Numbered from the stretch's first letter, positions 22,913 through 35,224 are shown. The stretch: 64,000 nt of DNA from Lutjanus erythropterus (GCA_020091685.1 CM034603.1:26008298-26072297), one strand, 5' to 3'. Numbers and translations: made by a program. The notes: generated from the letters alone by a model not told the origin.

Positions 22913-23510
22913 TTAAAGGGACAGTTCATCCCAAAATCAAAATTACATTTTTTTCCCTCTTACCCGTAGTGTTATTTATCCATCTAGATTGTTTTGGTGT
23001 GAGGTGCTGAGTTTTGGAGATAGTGGCTGTCTCTTGAATACAGTGGAACTAGGTGGCAGTCAGCTTGTGATGATCAAAGGGCCAAAAATAATACATTTGA
23101 AAAAACTCAACAGCTGTGTCTCTTTCCAGAAATCATGATCCAGTTATTCAAGATAATCCACAGACCTTGTTGTGAACAGGAACTACTTTCTTTCTGTGGT
23201 AAAAAAACAGAACTACTTAATTTCAGCAAAAAAGAAAGTAGATCCTAAATGAAACTGCTCACAACAAGGTCTATGGATTATCGTGAGTACCCTGGTCATG
23301 ATTTCTGGAGAAACTGCTGTTGAGTTCTTCAAATGTGTTATTTTTTGGCCCTTTGAGCATCACAAGCTGAGTGCCATTTACTCCCATTATACTTGACAGA
23401 ACAGCCGATATCTTAAAAACTCAGCAACTCAGACCCAAATGATCTAAACAGATGAATAACACAAGAGGAAAAATATGTATGTTTGATTTTGGGGGGGACT
23501 GTCCCTTTAA
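22913..23510. mobile_element. Palindromic TTAA-flanked MITE, about 598 bp
   Basis: Both ends read TTAAAGGGACAGT inward. The two arms (about 22913-23210 and 23225-23510) are inverted copies along almost their whole length. For example, CATCACAAGCTGA in the right arm is the reverse complement of the left arm's TCAGCTTGTGATG apart from one base, and ACCTTGTTGTGA recurs in inverted orientation. The TTAA at each end fits a TTAA-target DNA transposon (piggyBac- or Kolobok-like; fish 'Angel' MITEs are similar palindromes). It encodes no protein. It lies about 450 bp upstream of the foxq1 TATA box. Confidence 0.8.
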
Positions 23511-23514
23511 ATGT

Positions 23515-23885
23515 AAATATATGTTCTGTATATGTATGTATCTCGTTTTTTTTAATTCAAGTTAATTAAACGTTTCTAGTATTTATTTGTCAAAACTTAT
23601 GAAATTCTAAGTTGAATTAATTTCTATACCAGTTGAAGTGAACTGAAGAAGTTTTTCTAAGTTGGTCCAGCAACTCTCTTTTTTCAGTGCAGGCTCCCAG
23701 CATGCATTGTTTGAGACTGCTCTTTTTTTCCAAGTACAACTCAATTAACTCAAGTTTATATGACTTGAAAAGTTCATTTGTTTTGAATCATTACAAAAGT
23801 CATTACTCCAACTTGTCTTGTCAAATTCAGTCAACTTATAATTTTAAGGCAGTGCAGACACTAACTTTTTTAAGTTTAGGCAAAT
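23515..23885. mobile_element. Dispersed repeat with CAACTTA/TAAGTTG words
   Basis: AT-rich segment with repeated AACTCAA, TTAAGTT and CAACTTA words and an internal TTTTTCAGTGCAGG junction. This composition is typical of a common fish MITE family. Limits are approximate and family unassigned. Confidence 0.35.
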
Positions 23886-26299
23886 AGTTTATGCATAGTG
23901 GAAAACAATGTTCTGCACTATTTTTCCAGGTGGAAGTGTAATATTTAAATAACTCTCTGAGAGAAAAGATGCCCCGATAGAGAGTCATGTGTTTTGACAT
24001 CAAAGCACTCTGCTAAGGACTGCACCTCAGATGTTCATGCCAACTTAACAGCCCACATAGAAACCATTGTTATTATGTTTCTCTCTCTTAAAACAAATAG
24101 TCTGTCTGATCCTTCCTCTCACTCAGTGCCAAGATAGTGGATTCACCCAACGAATCACTGATTGTGATCTTTTTTTTTTTTTTTTTTTTTGTGAATGAGC
24201 CGCCTTGTGGTTTTGGATGACTTTTGGACAGGAGGTGTCACTTGTGATTCCATGGAAACAGTGAATTATAACAAGGCCCACAGGTGAAGAGACCCATTGA
24301 AGATTAACTCTTACATTATACTTTTAATAGTTAAGTGTTCTTTGTCCTCCCACTCACTCCCTGCAGGTTCATCCGGCTGTCATGCTGAACTCAATAACCC
24401 ATATTCGTATAATTGGTAGTCTTATTTCCTGCAAATTACAAGTCAAAATCACTGGTTTCACTGGTTGTGTGCCGCGATAGTGTCACCAAATAGACAAACG
24501 GAAAAATAATATCCTCACACACCACCTGGAAACCAATGTTGACATCACATCAGCCGCTGATATGTTGTTACTGTGATAAAGTGGCTTAACATTTGTTTGT
24601 GCACACTGTTCTCTGCAAGCTGTTTCTGCATGCAGGTTACACATGTTTGTGCTGGCGTTAATGTTTTGATTTTCAGGTGATAAGCTGTTTGTGTTGTCTG
24701 TGTGTGACACTCAATCCAGGGTGAAGTCACTATTTTGAAAGGTTGAATTCCTCTAAGCTAACCACACAATGGCAAGAGCTCAAATACCATGTATTCATTC
24801 TGGTCACTGCGTGTAGCAGCTTGTGAGGCCATCGTGTGACTGTGTGTGTACAGGATCTGCTTAATAAAACCTTATCTGTTACAGCTTTACAGGCGAAACC
24901 GGGGAGGAAGATTTGTGCTTCATATACTGCCAAAGGTGAAGATGAAAAAAGGTAACACTTGCTAATAAGGCAACTGCTCTAAGAGGATTATTAGTGATTA
25001 TTGTCTTGATTGATGGTTGCTAAATCATTTACTACTGCTTAGACCATTTGACCACAATTTCTAGAAAGACAATACCAAAAACAGGGACCGAAATCTTTTT
25101 TATTAACACTCATAACTGCAGACTTGATGCTTAAAATGCTTTAAATGTATTTTCCTAAAAATCAACATATAATCTAATTTATATAAAACTCTATAAAAAC
25201 TCTACAAAAATGCAGCAACCAACAGTATGTTACATTATCCATTTTTTTCTCTGCTCTCTGTCTGTGAGAGCTGCAGAAATAGTTTTACACACATAAACAC
25301 ACACTGGCAGAGCAGACAACGGATCGCTTCGGCTATATTCACACAAGTCCGGCTTTGTGCAGAGGTGTGGGCGTATTTATTTGTGCTTTGGAATACAGCA
25401 ATCGGAAAATACTGTTTTATTTCTCTGATTCACTGATGGCGCTCCCTCACTCCATTCACTCTATAGGTCTCTTTCCCATTTTCTCGTTCTTGTCGTTCCC
25501 ACGACATTCATAATGGATTACTAAGATTTAAAAGTTCATTCTTAACAAATTCAAGGGATAAACACCAGCCACTGGATTTTTCCAAAACCTGGCAACCCAA
25601 AAAAACCCCAAAACAAACAAAACTGAATTATCTTCTTTAACTACTAATCCTAACTACTAAAAATAAAGGTCACAAGCGTTGTAAACAAGTACATATGAAA
25701 GCCTAAATACTTAACTCCAGACAAAAAATTAAAAACGTTTGCCCTGAGTTTGGATATGTATCTATACTTTGCCTACATTTTCCTCAGTCGATGACACACT
25801 CCCATAAATCATTTTAACAACAGAATGCTCTTAGTGTCTCTCCCTTTCTCTGACTCCGTGTCAAGATCAGTGTTGACATTTACGAGCATGTTAGACGTCA
25901 GTATAGCGTGGTGCCTTTCTGCAAACTCCAGATCAGATAAAAACTTTCCATTTTCATCAGACCAGTTTTTAAAGTGCACACACGTATTCCATGGAAATGG
26001 GAAAAGTAAGAATGTTGTTTCAGTAGCAGTAAAATAATGACATTATTTAAACATGTAAGACACAAATGTCAGTTTGGATGAGGCATACTATCACTGACTC
26101 TGGACTTGAGCTATTACTTGTCCATATGATGGAAGGAGGAGGAACATCGTGAAGTTTGTAGTCAACGTCAGGGACTAACACCCTGATTGTTGGTAACATA
26201 GTTCAACATTTGTTGGCACTATAATCAGTTCATAAACATTAAAGAATCACAGACTGATGCCACCAGAATAAATTGCATGCAGACTGGCCTGTCTACACA
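23886..26299. other. Non-coding spacer
   Basis: No supported gene. Apart from the poly-T tract I see only short chance open frames and AT-rich unique sequence. Confidence 0.5.
24170..24190. repeat. Poly-T tract
   Basis: Run of about 21 T. Confidence 0.95.
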
Positions 26300-26652
26300 G
26301 TGCAATCTGGAGCCTACCGCAGGTGACAGTGGGTAAGAGGTGGGGTGCACCCTGTACATATCGCAAGTTCATTACAAGGCTGACACATACAGACAAACAA
26401 CCTTTCACACTCACATCCCTTTAATTAAGAGTCAACGATTAACCTAACCTGCATGTCTTGACTTGGACTGTGGGAGGAAGCTGGTGTACCCGAGGAGAAC
26501 CAACACAGACATGGGGACAACATGCAAACTTCACAAAGAAACACCCCAGCCCTCCCAAAATGTCTCGAGCCCCCAAGCCAGCTGGCAGGTTTATACCCAG
26601 GACCTTCTTGTTTTGAGGTGACAGTGCTAACCACTGTACCACCGTGAAGCCC
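26300..26652 (-). mobile_element. SINE-like dispersed repeat with tRNA-like head
   Basis: On the minus strand it starts CACGGTGGTACAGTGGTTAG, then AGCACTGTCACCTCA, AAGAAGGTCCTGGG, GTTTGCATGTTGTCCCC and ends with a CCTGCGGTAGGCTCC-like segment. This order is that of fish DANA/Mermaid-type SINE-like repeats, whose head resembles tRNA A and B boxes. The B box is degenerate here, so this is an old inactive copy. Confidence 0.7.
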
Positions 26653-27139
26653 ATATATGTATTAGCACAGATTGGAGCCCTGCAGTTGCTGATAATCACT
26701 TTCTTCTGGAAGGTGACTGGGCCCAGCGGTAACTCATGAAAGAGACAGTCACAAGCCCATGACTTCTAATAACTTCCCTCTGTCGGTCTGTACTATAGTT
26801 GTTTGTGAAAGAAAGCAGTTTTCCACTCATTTGTTTGAGAGCAGAAGAATAAATATTCTTAGTTGACTGCAGGTGTCAAGAACAAAGCTGTGGCTAAATG
26901 CAGCACAGCGAGCGTAACACCAAATGCTGTGTGATGCAACTGTGGAATTGATGTGTGTGTCCTTATGTTGAATCAAACAAAACACACTGTTCATGTGAGT
27001 CATTTGTTGGAGTAATCTGTTGGATACACAAGTCCTCCATTATGATTTCATGAGATTAAAACAGGGTTAAGTGTTGTAAATAGAGCTTTTCTGGTCCAAG
27101 CCATTATTTGCAAGCTGGTTCACACATTTTACATTAAGC

Positions 27140-27400
27140 AAACTGTGCGTGTAGCAGCGCCCAAGAGTAGGGTTTTCTGGCATAACTTCACATACTCCAA
27201 GGTGCATGGAGAAGGGAAAAAAGTTAAAGAGGTCAAAACTTCGGCAACACCAACACCAGAGTGTTTCGGCTTGTGGCCTTCATCTGGGTCATGCAGTACC
27301 TTGCATGCATGCGCATTAGTGATGCACAGACCACAGCTGGAACCACGGGAACTGCAGTTAAACAGTGGAACAGGCAGTCCAGCCCATTAAGAATTAACAT
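27140..27400. mobile_element. Possible dispersed repeat fragment
   Basis: Contains CCAAGGTGCATGGAGAAGGG, TTTCGGCTTGTGGCCTTCAT and GGGTCATGCAGTACCTTGCA. This resembles a fish repeat in which a 'TTTCGGC...CTTCATC' motif marks the end. Short and diverged. Confidence 0.3.
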
Positions 27401-27899
27401 TCTGATTAACAGCTGATGTGTTGCAGATGTGAAATAGCGTGCGCCTCCTCAGTGAGAGAGACTCTGTGTGCGCATTTCACACGAGGCACAGCAGCATAAC
27501 TTCACTGATTATTTAATGCTGTTTCCTCTGGAAAGTCTCCTCTGTCCTGTCAAGTTTATAACTACAATTTAACCGACACAAGACCACAAGACACCTCTCA
27601 CTGCAAAAACTGTGCTCTGTCTGATCAGGGCCACACATTTTAGTGATGATTCAATCTTCAAGTGCTTAAATAAAAGGACCATGTGAACTGCAAATATTCT
27701 ATTTTCTATTTTCAAATGTTTGCGTTGATACTGTGCATACATATATATGAAGTTTTTGACATGTCAATTTGAATTAAAACATAATGTGTTTTTTAAAGTA
27801 ATGTTCATGAGTAGATAATTGTCTTACATAGCAGTGCAGATTATGACACTTTTTTTTAAATATCTGAGAAAAATATTTGAACCCTGCGTAGCATTTCAG

Positions 27900-28150
27900 C
27901 AATGTAAACTGTTGCAGCAAATTCCACAAGACATCTAAAAATAACCTTTTGAAGATGTCAACCTGACGAGGATTTAGTTTGCATAACTCCCGCCCAAGGC
28001 TTCTCGCTCTCTGTCTCTCTCTGTGTCTCTGCAAACAAAAGCTTTTGCGTGCGAGGCAGCAGATAATTTCAGATGTTTTGCAAAAGATTATGTCGCCGAG
28101 AACGTAAAGATCACTGCGCGGGGAGATGTATTCAAAGTTTCAGAATAGAA
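27900..28150. promoter_or_regulatory. Candidate regulatory block, far upstream of foxq1
   Basis: Unique-looking block with mixed composition, including several CpGs in AT-rich surroundings (for example GCAAACAAAAGCTTTTGCGT and TATGTCGCCGAGAACG). The first contains a forkhead-like GCAAACAA. Purely a composition-based suspicion. Confidence 0.18.
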
Positions 28151-28879
28151 ACAGGTTAATTCCAGGCATTACTTCATGCTATTTATGGCAGCCGTGTGTT
28201 TATTGTTGCTGTACAATGCATCCCACCTCAACATATTTCATCAGCCACTAATTATAGTATTTTGACAGCTCTGTTTTGAAAGCATGTTACCTGTGTCTCA
28301 GTATTTAACTGGAGCATTATAGTTTTGTACAAACATGTGTGTGTTCTTAGTCACTACCGATCTTTTTCTTTCCATGTATATTTGGCTCCACATGTTTCTT
28401 CATGTATATCTGGTCCCACCCTCTGAAAGCATGCATTCTGCTCTGTGACCTGCAAGCACCTGTATGTATGTACGAAATATGCTGTTTATTTGACAGTTTG
28501 CCATTTCCTTTACCCTTTGATATGCTTAAAAATATACCGTGAGATGCAAAATTTAAAGATGACAGTAAACATAGTTCAAGTTCTCTCATGTCTCCTAATA
28601 GGAGAAGTGACAATAAAAGAAGGAATGAAAGCAGGCCCCTACCTGTTGCTGGTTTGGAACGTTTCTATTTTGGTCTTTTCACTTCAGAGGTGAAGTGAAT
28701 GAGCTGCCAGACAACTTGGGGAGAAATGTATTTAAGAAGCAATAAAAAATCTCAGGCACGAGAGGTTATCCACAGGTGGAGAAGGGCAGAAGTGTTATCT
28801 CATTTTCCTTTTGCATTTAGGTTCTTAGAACGTGGGGACCACTTCAGAAAACAGAATTATACTCTTAAAGACTCAAAAT

Positions 28880-29385
28880 AAGAAAAGATTATCTGTCTCT
28901 AGTATGATACAATCATATTTTCAGTCTATAATTCTCTTCTTATCTCTCTTTTCTTTCTAATTTCTCATTTATCAAATATGCATATGTAACTTTTTCATTC
29001 AGTTTCCTGCAGCATATATTGTTTCTATATTTTTCACCTTGTCTTAGTTATTCAACTATTGTTTTGTTTTTCTTGCTTATCCTGTCTATATATTCAGATT
29101 TTTCAATTATATTTTTTACATATTTGTTAATTGTTAAATTGTCTGTATCTAATCAGGTTTCACGTACCTCCATATATTAATATATTGTACTGTACTTATT
29201 TTTTTTTACCATTCTTATGTACATAATAGTGCTGTCAAGTCTTCACCTTTATTTGTTTAGCTTTGTTATCCTTGTTCTTACCTGTTATGTCTATTCTATT
29301 CCTGTGTAAATACACTGAGAGTGATGGATAGAGACAATCCTTGTCAGTACATGCTTGGCCAATGAAGTGGATTCTGATTCTGATA
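28880..29385 (+). mobile_element. LINE 3'-tail fragment
   Basis: T-rich segment ending in TACATGCTTGGCCAATGAAG and then GATTCTGATTCTGAT, the same kind of ending as the copy at 9240-9567. In fish such tails carry 'CTTGGCCAATAAA' before an ATTCTG repeat. No coding sequence remains; left limit approximate. Confidence 0.5.
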
Positions 29386-29604
29386 CAAAGAATTTTCCTT
29401 GGTTCGTTTGTGCATGATAAGTATAGAGAAAAAATAAAACTGAAACTCAAGAAGGATAAATAGAAAACTGAAATTGCAATTGAAAAAACTGAAAATGCAA
29501 TTTGCAAGATAATATTCCAAAAGATGTGCATTAACACATTAAGTCAAGTGACGTAGACTCTGTGTTAATGTAACATATAGTGACTGAAAATGGGGATGAG
29601 TCTG

Positions 29605-30115
29605 TTTTATTTAATTTTTATTAACATATCATAATATCACCAAATCATAAGGGAAGTTATCTCAGGACACATATATGAGCTGGTCTAGACCAGCCATTCC
29701 CAAAGTCTGGGTCGTGACCCAGGAGATTTTATTTGGATCACCAAATAAATAGAAGAGTATGGAAGAAATTCTGCAAATTTAAGATTTATATCTGCAGTTC
29801 ATAAAACATGATGCAACATTTAAATGTGTGTATTGTTTTCTGATGAGAGGCCTAAATACATTCATTTCTGTATTTATGTAGTGTGTATATGTATATGTAT
29901 CATCATCAGGAATGTTCATTTATGCCCAGATTAACTCTTCTCAGGATTTATAGATAAGACCTTTTGTGAACTGGGTCGCAATGGTTTGTCAAGAAAAAGT
30001 TTGGGAAACTCTGGTCTAGATGATACTTTTTTATATTATTTACAGAGACCCAGAAGTTCCCACCAAGAGCAAGCACTAAGGTGAAAGTGGCGAGGAACGA
30101 CTTCCACTTCCACTA
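29605..30115 (+). mobile_element. Dispersed repeat interrupted by a hAT MITE
   Basis: The left part (29605-29690) with AAATCATAAGGGAAGTTATC and the right part (30014-30115) with TTATTTACAGAGACCCAGAA are two halves of one repeat. The same sequence occurs, not interrupted by this insert, at 53100-53345. The interval 29691-30013 is the inserted MITE. Confidence 0.65.
29691..30013. mobile_element. Non-autonomous hAT element, 323 bp
   Basis: Ends are CAGCCATTCCCAAAG on the left and CTTTGGGAAACTCTG-like on the right (reverse complement CAGAGTTTCCCAAAC), a typical hAT inverted repeat. It is flanked by GTCTAGAC at 29683-29690 and GTCTAGAT at 30014-30021, an 8-bp target duplication with one difference, as hAT elements make. 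No transposase frame. Confidence 0.8.
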
Positions 30116-30919
30116 AGAGTCATTGTCAGTGGGGTCCCCGAGCCTTGCTGATGAGGTCAGCGGCTGTCTGGAAGTAAAAGTCAAAGGCAACCTACCAGGT
30201 GGGGGAGTGGTGAGTATGTGAGAGCTGTACAGATGAATATATGAAAACTGACTGATTCAGTTCCTATTTTGCTTTCATATTTGCATCAGGGACCATTTCA
30301 GTTAACACCGTTACAGGCACTCTGGGACTGTTTGGGGAAATGGATAAACACTGCAGCGCTGAGGGTGGGGATGAGATAGAGACATAGTTAGCGAGCGGGG
30401 AAACAGTTTCCACACTGAATGGGGGTTTTGACGTCATAACAGTTTGAGTGATGACAGTGAAAGCATTAGGAAAAGGGGTCGATCCTTTTTTCTATTTATT
30501 CTCTCTGGAGTTCTGGGTACGGTGCTGAGCCTGCCTTTAGCGTGTTAGCGGGCAGAGTCTCATAAGCTGTTAGTGACAAGCAGCAGGGCTACAAAACAGT
30601 TCACATAATCACACTATGGTAGACAGAAAGGCCAGATAAATATGTCAGTCTGAGTGAGTATGGAAGGCATTCAAGGAGTTGGCTCAACTTTTTGGTCCAA
30701 AACTCAAAATGGTGATGTACATTTTTTAACTTTAAAAACTTAACGTTCATGGGCTTCTATTATTTCTGTAAATGAACCGAGGGAAGATCAACTAAAGGGT
30801 AAGTTTATACTAGAAAATGAAACAATATTGCATGATATTTGCATCCAAATCTGATTTTAATTATATTACTGTTAATCAAATGCCTGAGAAGTATATGCAG
30901 TATACATATTTGAAACCCT

Positions 30920-31225
30920 CTAAATGACTGCAATATTCTCAAATGTCACCAGACCAAATTTAATCACATTATCACATTGCCTAAATGGCTTTCCCTTTAT
31001 AGAGTGTAGCAGCCATCAGAGTCAGCTACACAGTTTAAGTTCATTTAACAATTTTGAGACAAGTATATGGCTGCCCAGAGAGAAGCCTGTATGTGGTCAC
31101 TGCTCAAGAGGACAAATAGAAACAGAGATGCACTTCCTCATCCATTGTGAGAAAGTCTCTTCACTGGGAGACGTCCATTATGGACAAATAACAAAGGTTA
31201 AACCTGAACAGAATTTCTGTTTGTG
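30920..31225 (+). pseudogene. LINE reverse-transcriptase C-terminal fragment
   Basis: The translated frame contains NNFETSIWLPREKPVCGHC followed by SRGQIETEMHFLIHCEK. This matches the CxxC...E(T/D)E.HFL..C zinc-knuckle-like tail after the reverse transcriptase of non-LTR retrotransposons. Only about 100 codons remain, with no reverse-transcriptase catalytic motif and no endonuclease, so it is a dead 5'-truncated relic. Confidence 0.6.
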
Positions 31226-31309
31226 AGAATAGTCACATGACAGCTATTTACACCCACACCTCTAGTTTAGCTGGGGGGGTGGGGCGACAAAGACTCTCTA
31301 GAGACGAGG

Positions 31310-31510
31310 TTGTGGTAAATGAATGGGTTAAACACATTTAGACTGGGCTTTGAGTCCTGTGGAAAACCCGATATCTGTACTGACTTGTCACTATTAAACT
31401 TAGGTGACTTATTATTTGCAGTTTGCAGTCACAGGAAGCAAAACTGGTTTGGTTTAGGAAAAGGTCATGGTTTGTCTCTCCGAAATGAGAAAATACATAT
31501 ATATATACAA
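31310..31510. mobile_element. Possible dispersed repeat fragment
   Basis: Contains TTTGGTTTAGGAAAAGGTCA, a phrase frequent in fish dispersed repeats, next to the LINE relic. Limits and family uncertain. Confidence 0.25.
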
Positions 31511-31599
31511 TCATGTAATAGTTAAGTCAATGATTAGGAATTATGTTTCATTTTTAAGGTCTGCTATCATACATTTTATATATATTTTAATGTCATTAT

Positions 31600-32060
31600 G
31601 TTCATAATCACCTGCAGATAAAAACTCGGTCTATCGTCAGTGTGACCAACAGTCTTGACACGTTTTTCTTGCCATCTCTTTTCATGCCAAAGCTTCGGAA
31701 CATGGCACCACATAACTAAAATAGAAACGATTCAAAGCTGTAAACAAACGAAGGCATGTTCTCTCTTTTCCTTTTGTGTGCGTAACTTATGTTACCATAG
31801 CAACGGGTAAATTCTGTCAAATTCAATCACATGAAATACAAAGGTTCAAAAAATAAAAGGAGGCTAAAGCCATATGCAACCGCAGTGATCAAAGCACGGC
31901 TGCAAAGACAAGCTTAAGTTTGGAATTAAAATTTCAAAGCAACTGGGCGGATCTTTACACTGAGTCAGCGCCTTGTGTAAACTGAAAGATGTTTATTATA
32001 CATTTATGAATGTGTTTATCCAAATGAAGCCGCATTAGTTGGCTCCACACTGTGTTTTTA
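31600..32060. promoter_or_regulatory. Candidate regulatory block with RFX X-box and forkhead site
   Basis: Unique-looking block. GTTACCATAGCAAC at 31791-31804 fits the RFX X-box (GTTRCC, two-base spacer, RGYAAC) and is nearly palindromic. GTAAACAAA at 31740-31748 fits the forkhead consensus RTAAAYA. The two sites are about 43 bp apart. Function and target are inference; no gene starts nearby. Confidence 0.4.
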
Positions 32061-34345
32061 AAGACATCAATGGTCTTGCTCATCTGTTTGCTCTTCCTCA
32101 TTTGCATATTACTGGTCAGATGCTGACGCTGTCATGTCAGCAGTTACTGGGAACCAGCAGGAAGTGGAAGCATTGTTAAACCTGTGAAACAGCTGAGCAA
32201 GTTTCCCTCTCTGATCATGGCAACTTATACAAATCTGGTTATATTCAATATGACGGTGCAGCTACCCGGAGGAACAAATGTAAATCAGACAGTGTAAACA
32301 TTATGACATTCCTCATAATGATTGGAAACTAAAAGACCTGCAGGGTTTTATTTCTTTATTCTGGGACCTCATTACTTCAGTGTGTACAGTTTTGGGCTGC
32401 ATAATCTGTACATTTGTCCTCAATTAGTTTGGACAATTTTGAAATGTGTGGCTGCACTAGGATCACAAATGTTAATACATTTCTGTCTGTAATGACTTGT
32501 TTTCTTGTATGTCACAGTGATTTTGTTCTTTTGGGATGTCCAGAACCAAAACCAAACCAAAGCATACTTTCTAGAGTGGTTCCACATGGTTGTCTGGCAA
32601 ACTGAAATACTTTTTTTTAGAGAAAAAGATGATAAGATGATATAATACACTGAAAACCCTATAAATCCCGGCTGCTCCTTCTCAGTTCTCAACAGATTTT
32701 ATTGATGGACAGTGACGTACTGTGAAGTGTAGCTGCTGTTACCTTATTAGCTGAGTCGCCATATTTCAGAGCACTGGGCGAGCGCTAAACTGAGCTAGCG
32801 TTTATGTGGCTAACTCAGGACCACTGGGACAGAGTAATGTGAATTAATGTAAATTAATGTAAAGTAATGGAGTCATGGACGTTGACTCGCATGTCTGTTT
32901 GAACGTCTGGCTAGGATTATTGGATGTCTGTGGACGTGCAAGACAGGTGCAGGAAATAAGTAAGTGATGGTAAGTGATGCCTCTAAGTGAGATCAATCCA
33001 TTTTTCCAGATTGGCTCCTGAACACATGTATTTTTCACTTGTCCGTCATGCCTGGATGGTAGCTAAGCAATGTCAGATTTTAAATGTTTGTGTGAACTGC
33101 ATGTATCTCAGTAGCTTTACTGCTGTTTTAGAGTGTGAATCTTTTTACTTGTTACAAACGAGCGTGCGAGGACAACAGTTGCGTGAGGCCATGCTCTGCT
33201 GCCCTGTGCCTAAACATTTAAGGCTGCTTTTGTACATCAACATGTGGGATCTTGATGGGAGTTCTGATACTATCGACATTTTACAGTAAGTACTGTATTT
33301 GAAGTCTCTGTTTTTCAAGTTTTATGCACTTAAATACTTTAGTGGTCACAGCGCATCATTATCTCAAGCAAAACATGGATTTTGATATTTTTAAAAATCA
33401 TGTAACAGACTGAATATCATAAGACAGAATTATCAGAATTCTTACAAACCCTGCAAAATAACTTACCTGCTATTCATTTTATGTTTGCTAACCAATAGGT
33501 CCTGACATTTTGCGTGCATTAAAAAAGAAAAATGAATATTTACAGCAATGTGTTTTTTAAAAAAAAAGCTGTTAGCAGGGCTTAGCCTGCCTCGACCATG
33601 CTCAACTTGTTTTGCCTGCCTTCAGGCCTGCAGGCCTCATTCGTGCATGCAAGGGAAAAAAAATCTGTGTGATGGGATCCCCTTCAGGTAAAGTATGCTT
33701 AGATAATATCTCCGTTACTACGTCTACAGGACCTGTTTGGGTTATTTTCAAATGAGAGAAAAGAAGACAGGGGAAAAAAAGACAGACAACAAAGGGCCCT
33801 GCGTGCAAATGGGAGGTGGAACTCCCTTTAGGTGAGTACTTGTAAAACGCCAGCTTTGCACGAAACCAACACAGGTTTACCAGCACACACCTTATTTACA
33901 CCTACTCAGATAGGAGTCAATCAGAGGGCAAATGCCATCCTGTCAAGAAGATTTAATGCACTGTGGATTCAGAGTAATCATCTTTATCACCTCATTTATT
34001 TTTAGTGTTTGGTATTTGTTGGTCTTGTTACCAGGGTTGTCTTTTTGTAATTTAATTGCCCCATCTCTATAAAACTTAAAAATATTCTCTATCACGCATT
34101 AAGCTTCAGACCAGTAACTCCACTCCATTATGTGTTTGTGACTGTTTACCACAGCAGGTCTTTGTCTGTGATCACGGGATAACTTTTTAATCCTTGTTCT
34201 CTAACTACAAAACTACATTTTGGATGTAAATGAATGAGACTATTTAGATCTTCTGAGCTTAAAGCGAAATAAAAGCAGCGTCTGTTTCTCGTGTGGTCTC
34301 TGTCGGATTCCATAAACAGATCTCCCAGGTGGTCTAAATGTATGA
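32061..34345. other. Non-coding spacer
   Basis: No supported gene. Short chance open frames only; no repeat family recognised. Confidence 0.5.
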
Positions 34346-34442
34346 GTGTGTGTGTGTGTGTGTGTATTTGTCCCTGCATGTGTTTGTGTCTGTTTCTCTG
34401 AAGAGGTGGTTTTAGCGTGTGTGTGTGTGTGTGTGTGTGTGT
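34346..34442. repeat. Two (GT)n microsatellites
   Basis: GT runs at 34346-34365 and 34417-34442. They generate open frames on both strands that are artefacts of the repeat. Confidence 0.95.
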
Positions 34443-35224
34443 TTAAGAGGGAAGAAAGAGAGAAAACCAGCTCTGGCGTGGAGGACAGCCAAGCTCTTAT
34501 GGATGGCGGCGCGCTCAGCAGAGCCAAATGCAATTTGACAGCTGAGTTTAATGATATTTATTTCCAAGCCACACGCTTCCAGACCTGTTCTGGATCTGTT
34601 CTCCTGGCTGGACCTCAGCTCAGCACAATGCCTCCAGCCTGGAGTGAGTTTACTCATTATGTCTGTGAATCGAGAATGTTTAGAGCATGTTTGATGAGTG
34701 TGTGTGTACGGAGTAGCGTGCAGGCGTGCATTGCCATCAGTGTGTGTACCAGGTACTGTCTCTATAAGAGTGTGATTGCGCACATGCTGACAGCAGTAAT
34801 GGATCTTTTGTGGCAGTTTGGATATACACAAACTCTCCTCAAGGTGAATTAGCTTGCTCCTACCTGCTATCCCCAAAAAAAGTGGTTTGGTCCACTGCCT
34901 ACCTATAGCCATGGGTTTCTTTCTACTGCCAAAATATTATGAATCAAGTGACTGGCGACAAATCTAATGTGTTATTCAGACATTAAGGGGAAAGTAATAA
35001 ATCTAGACAAATCTATTGTATTGTAATTTATTTTGATACATGCCGAAATCTCAGACAGTGTTCTCGCAGCAGCACAGTGTATTTCCCTCTCCTCTTGCAC
35101 CGTGCACCTCAAGCAGGAGACTACTTTTTACTTTTGTCATGGGGACACCGTCCCTCTGTCCCTCTACACCTCTGCTACAAAAGGCATCAGAGGAACAGGC
35201 AGACAGAACAAGGTGGGATAATTA

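Noticed and set aside
26580..26652. tRNA-like sequence
   Set aside because: It is the head of a SINE-like repeat; the B box is degenerate and no cloverleaf could be drawn.
34346..34912. 168- and 166-codon frames on opposite strands
   Set aside because: Both begin in or run through GT microsatellites (runs of Cys-Val or His-Thr) and show no domain.
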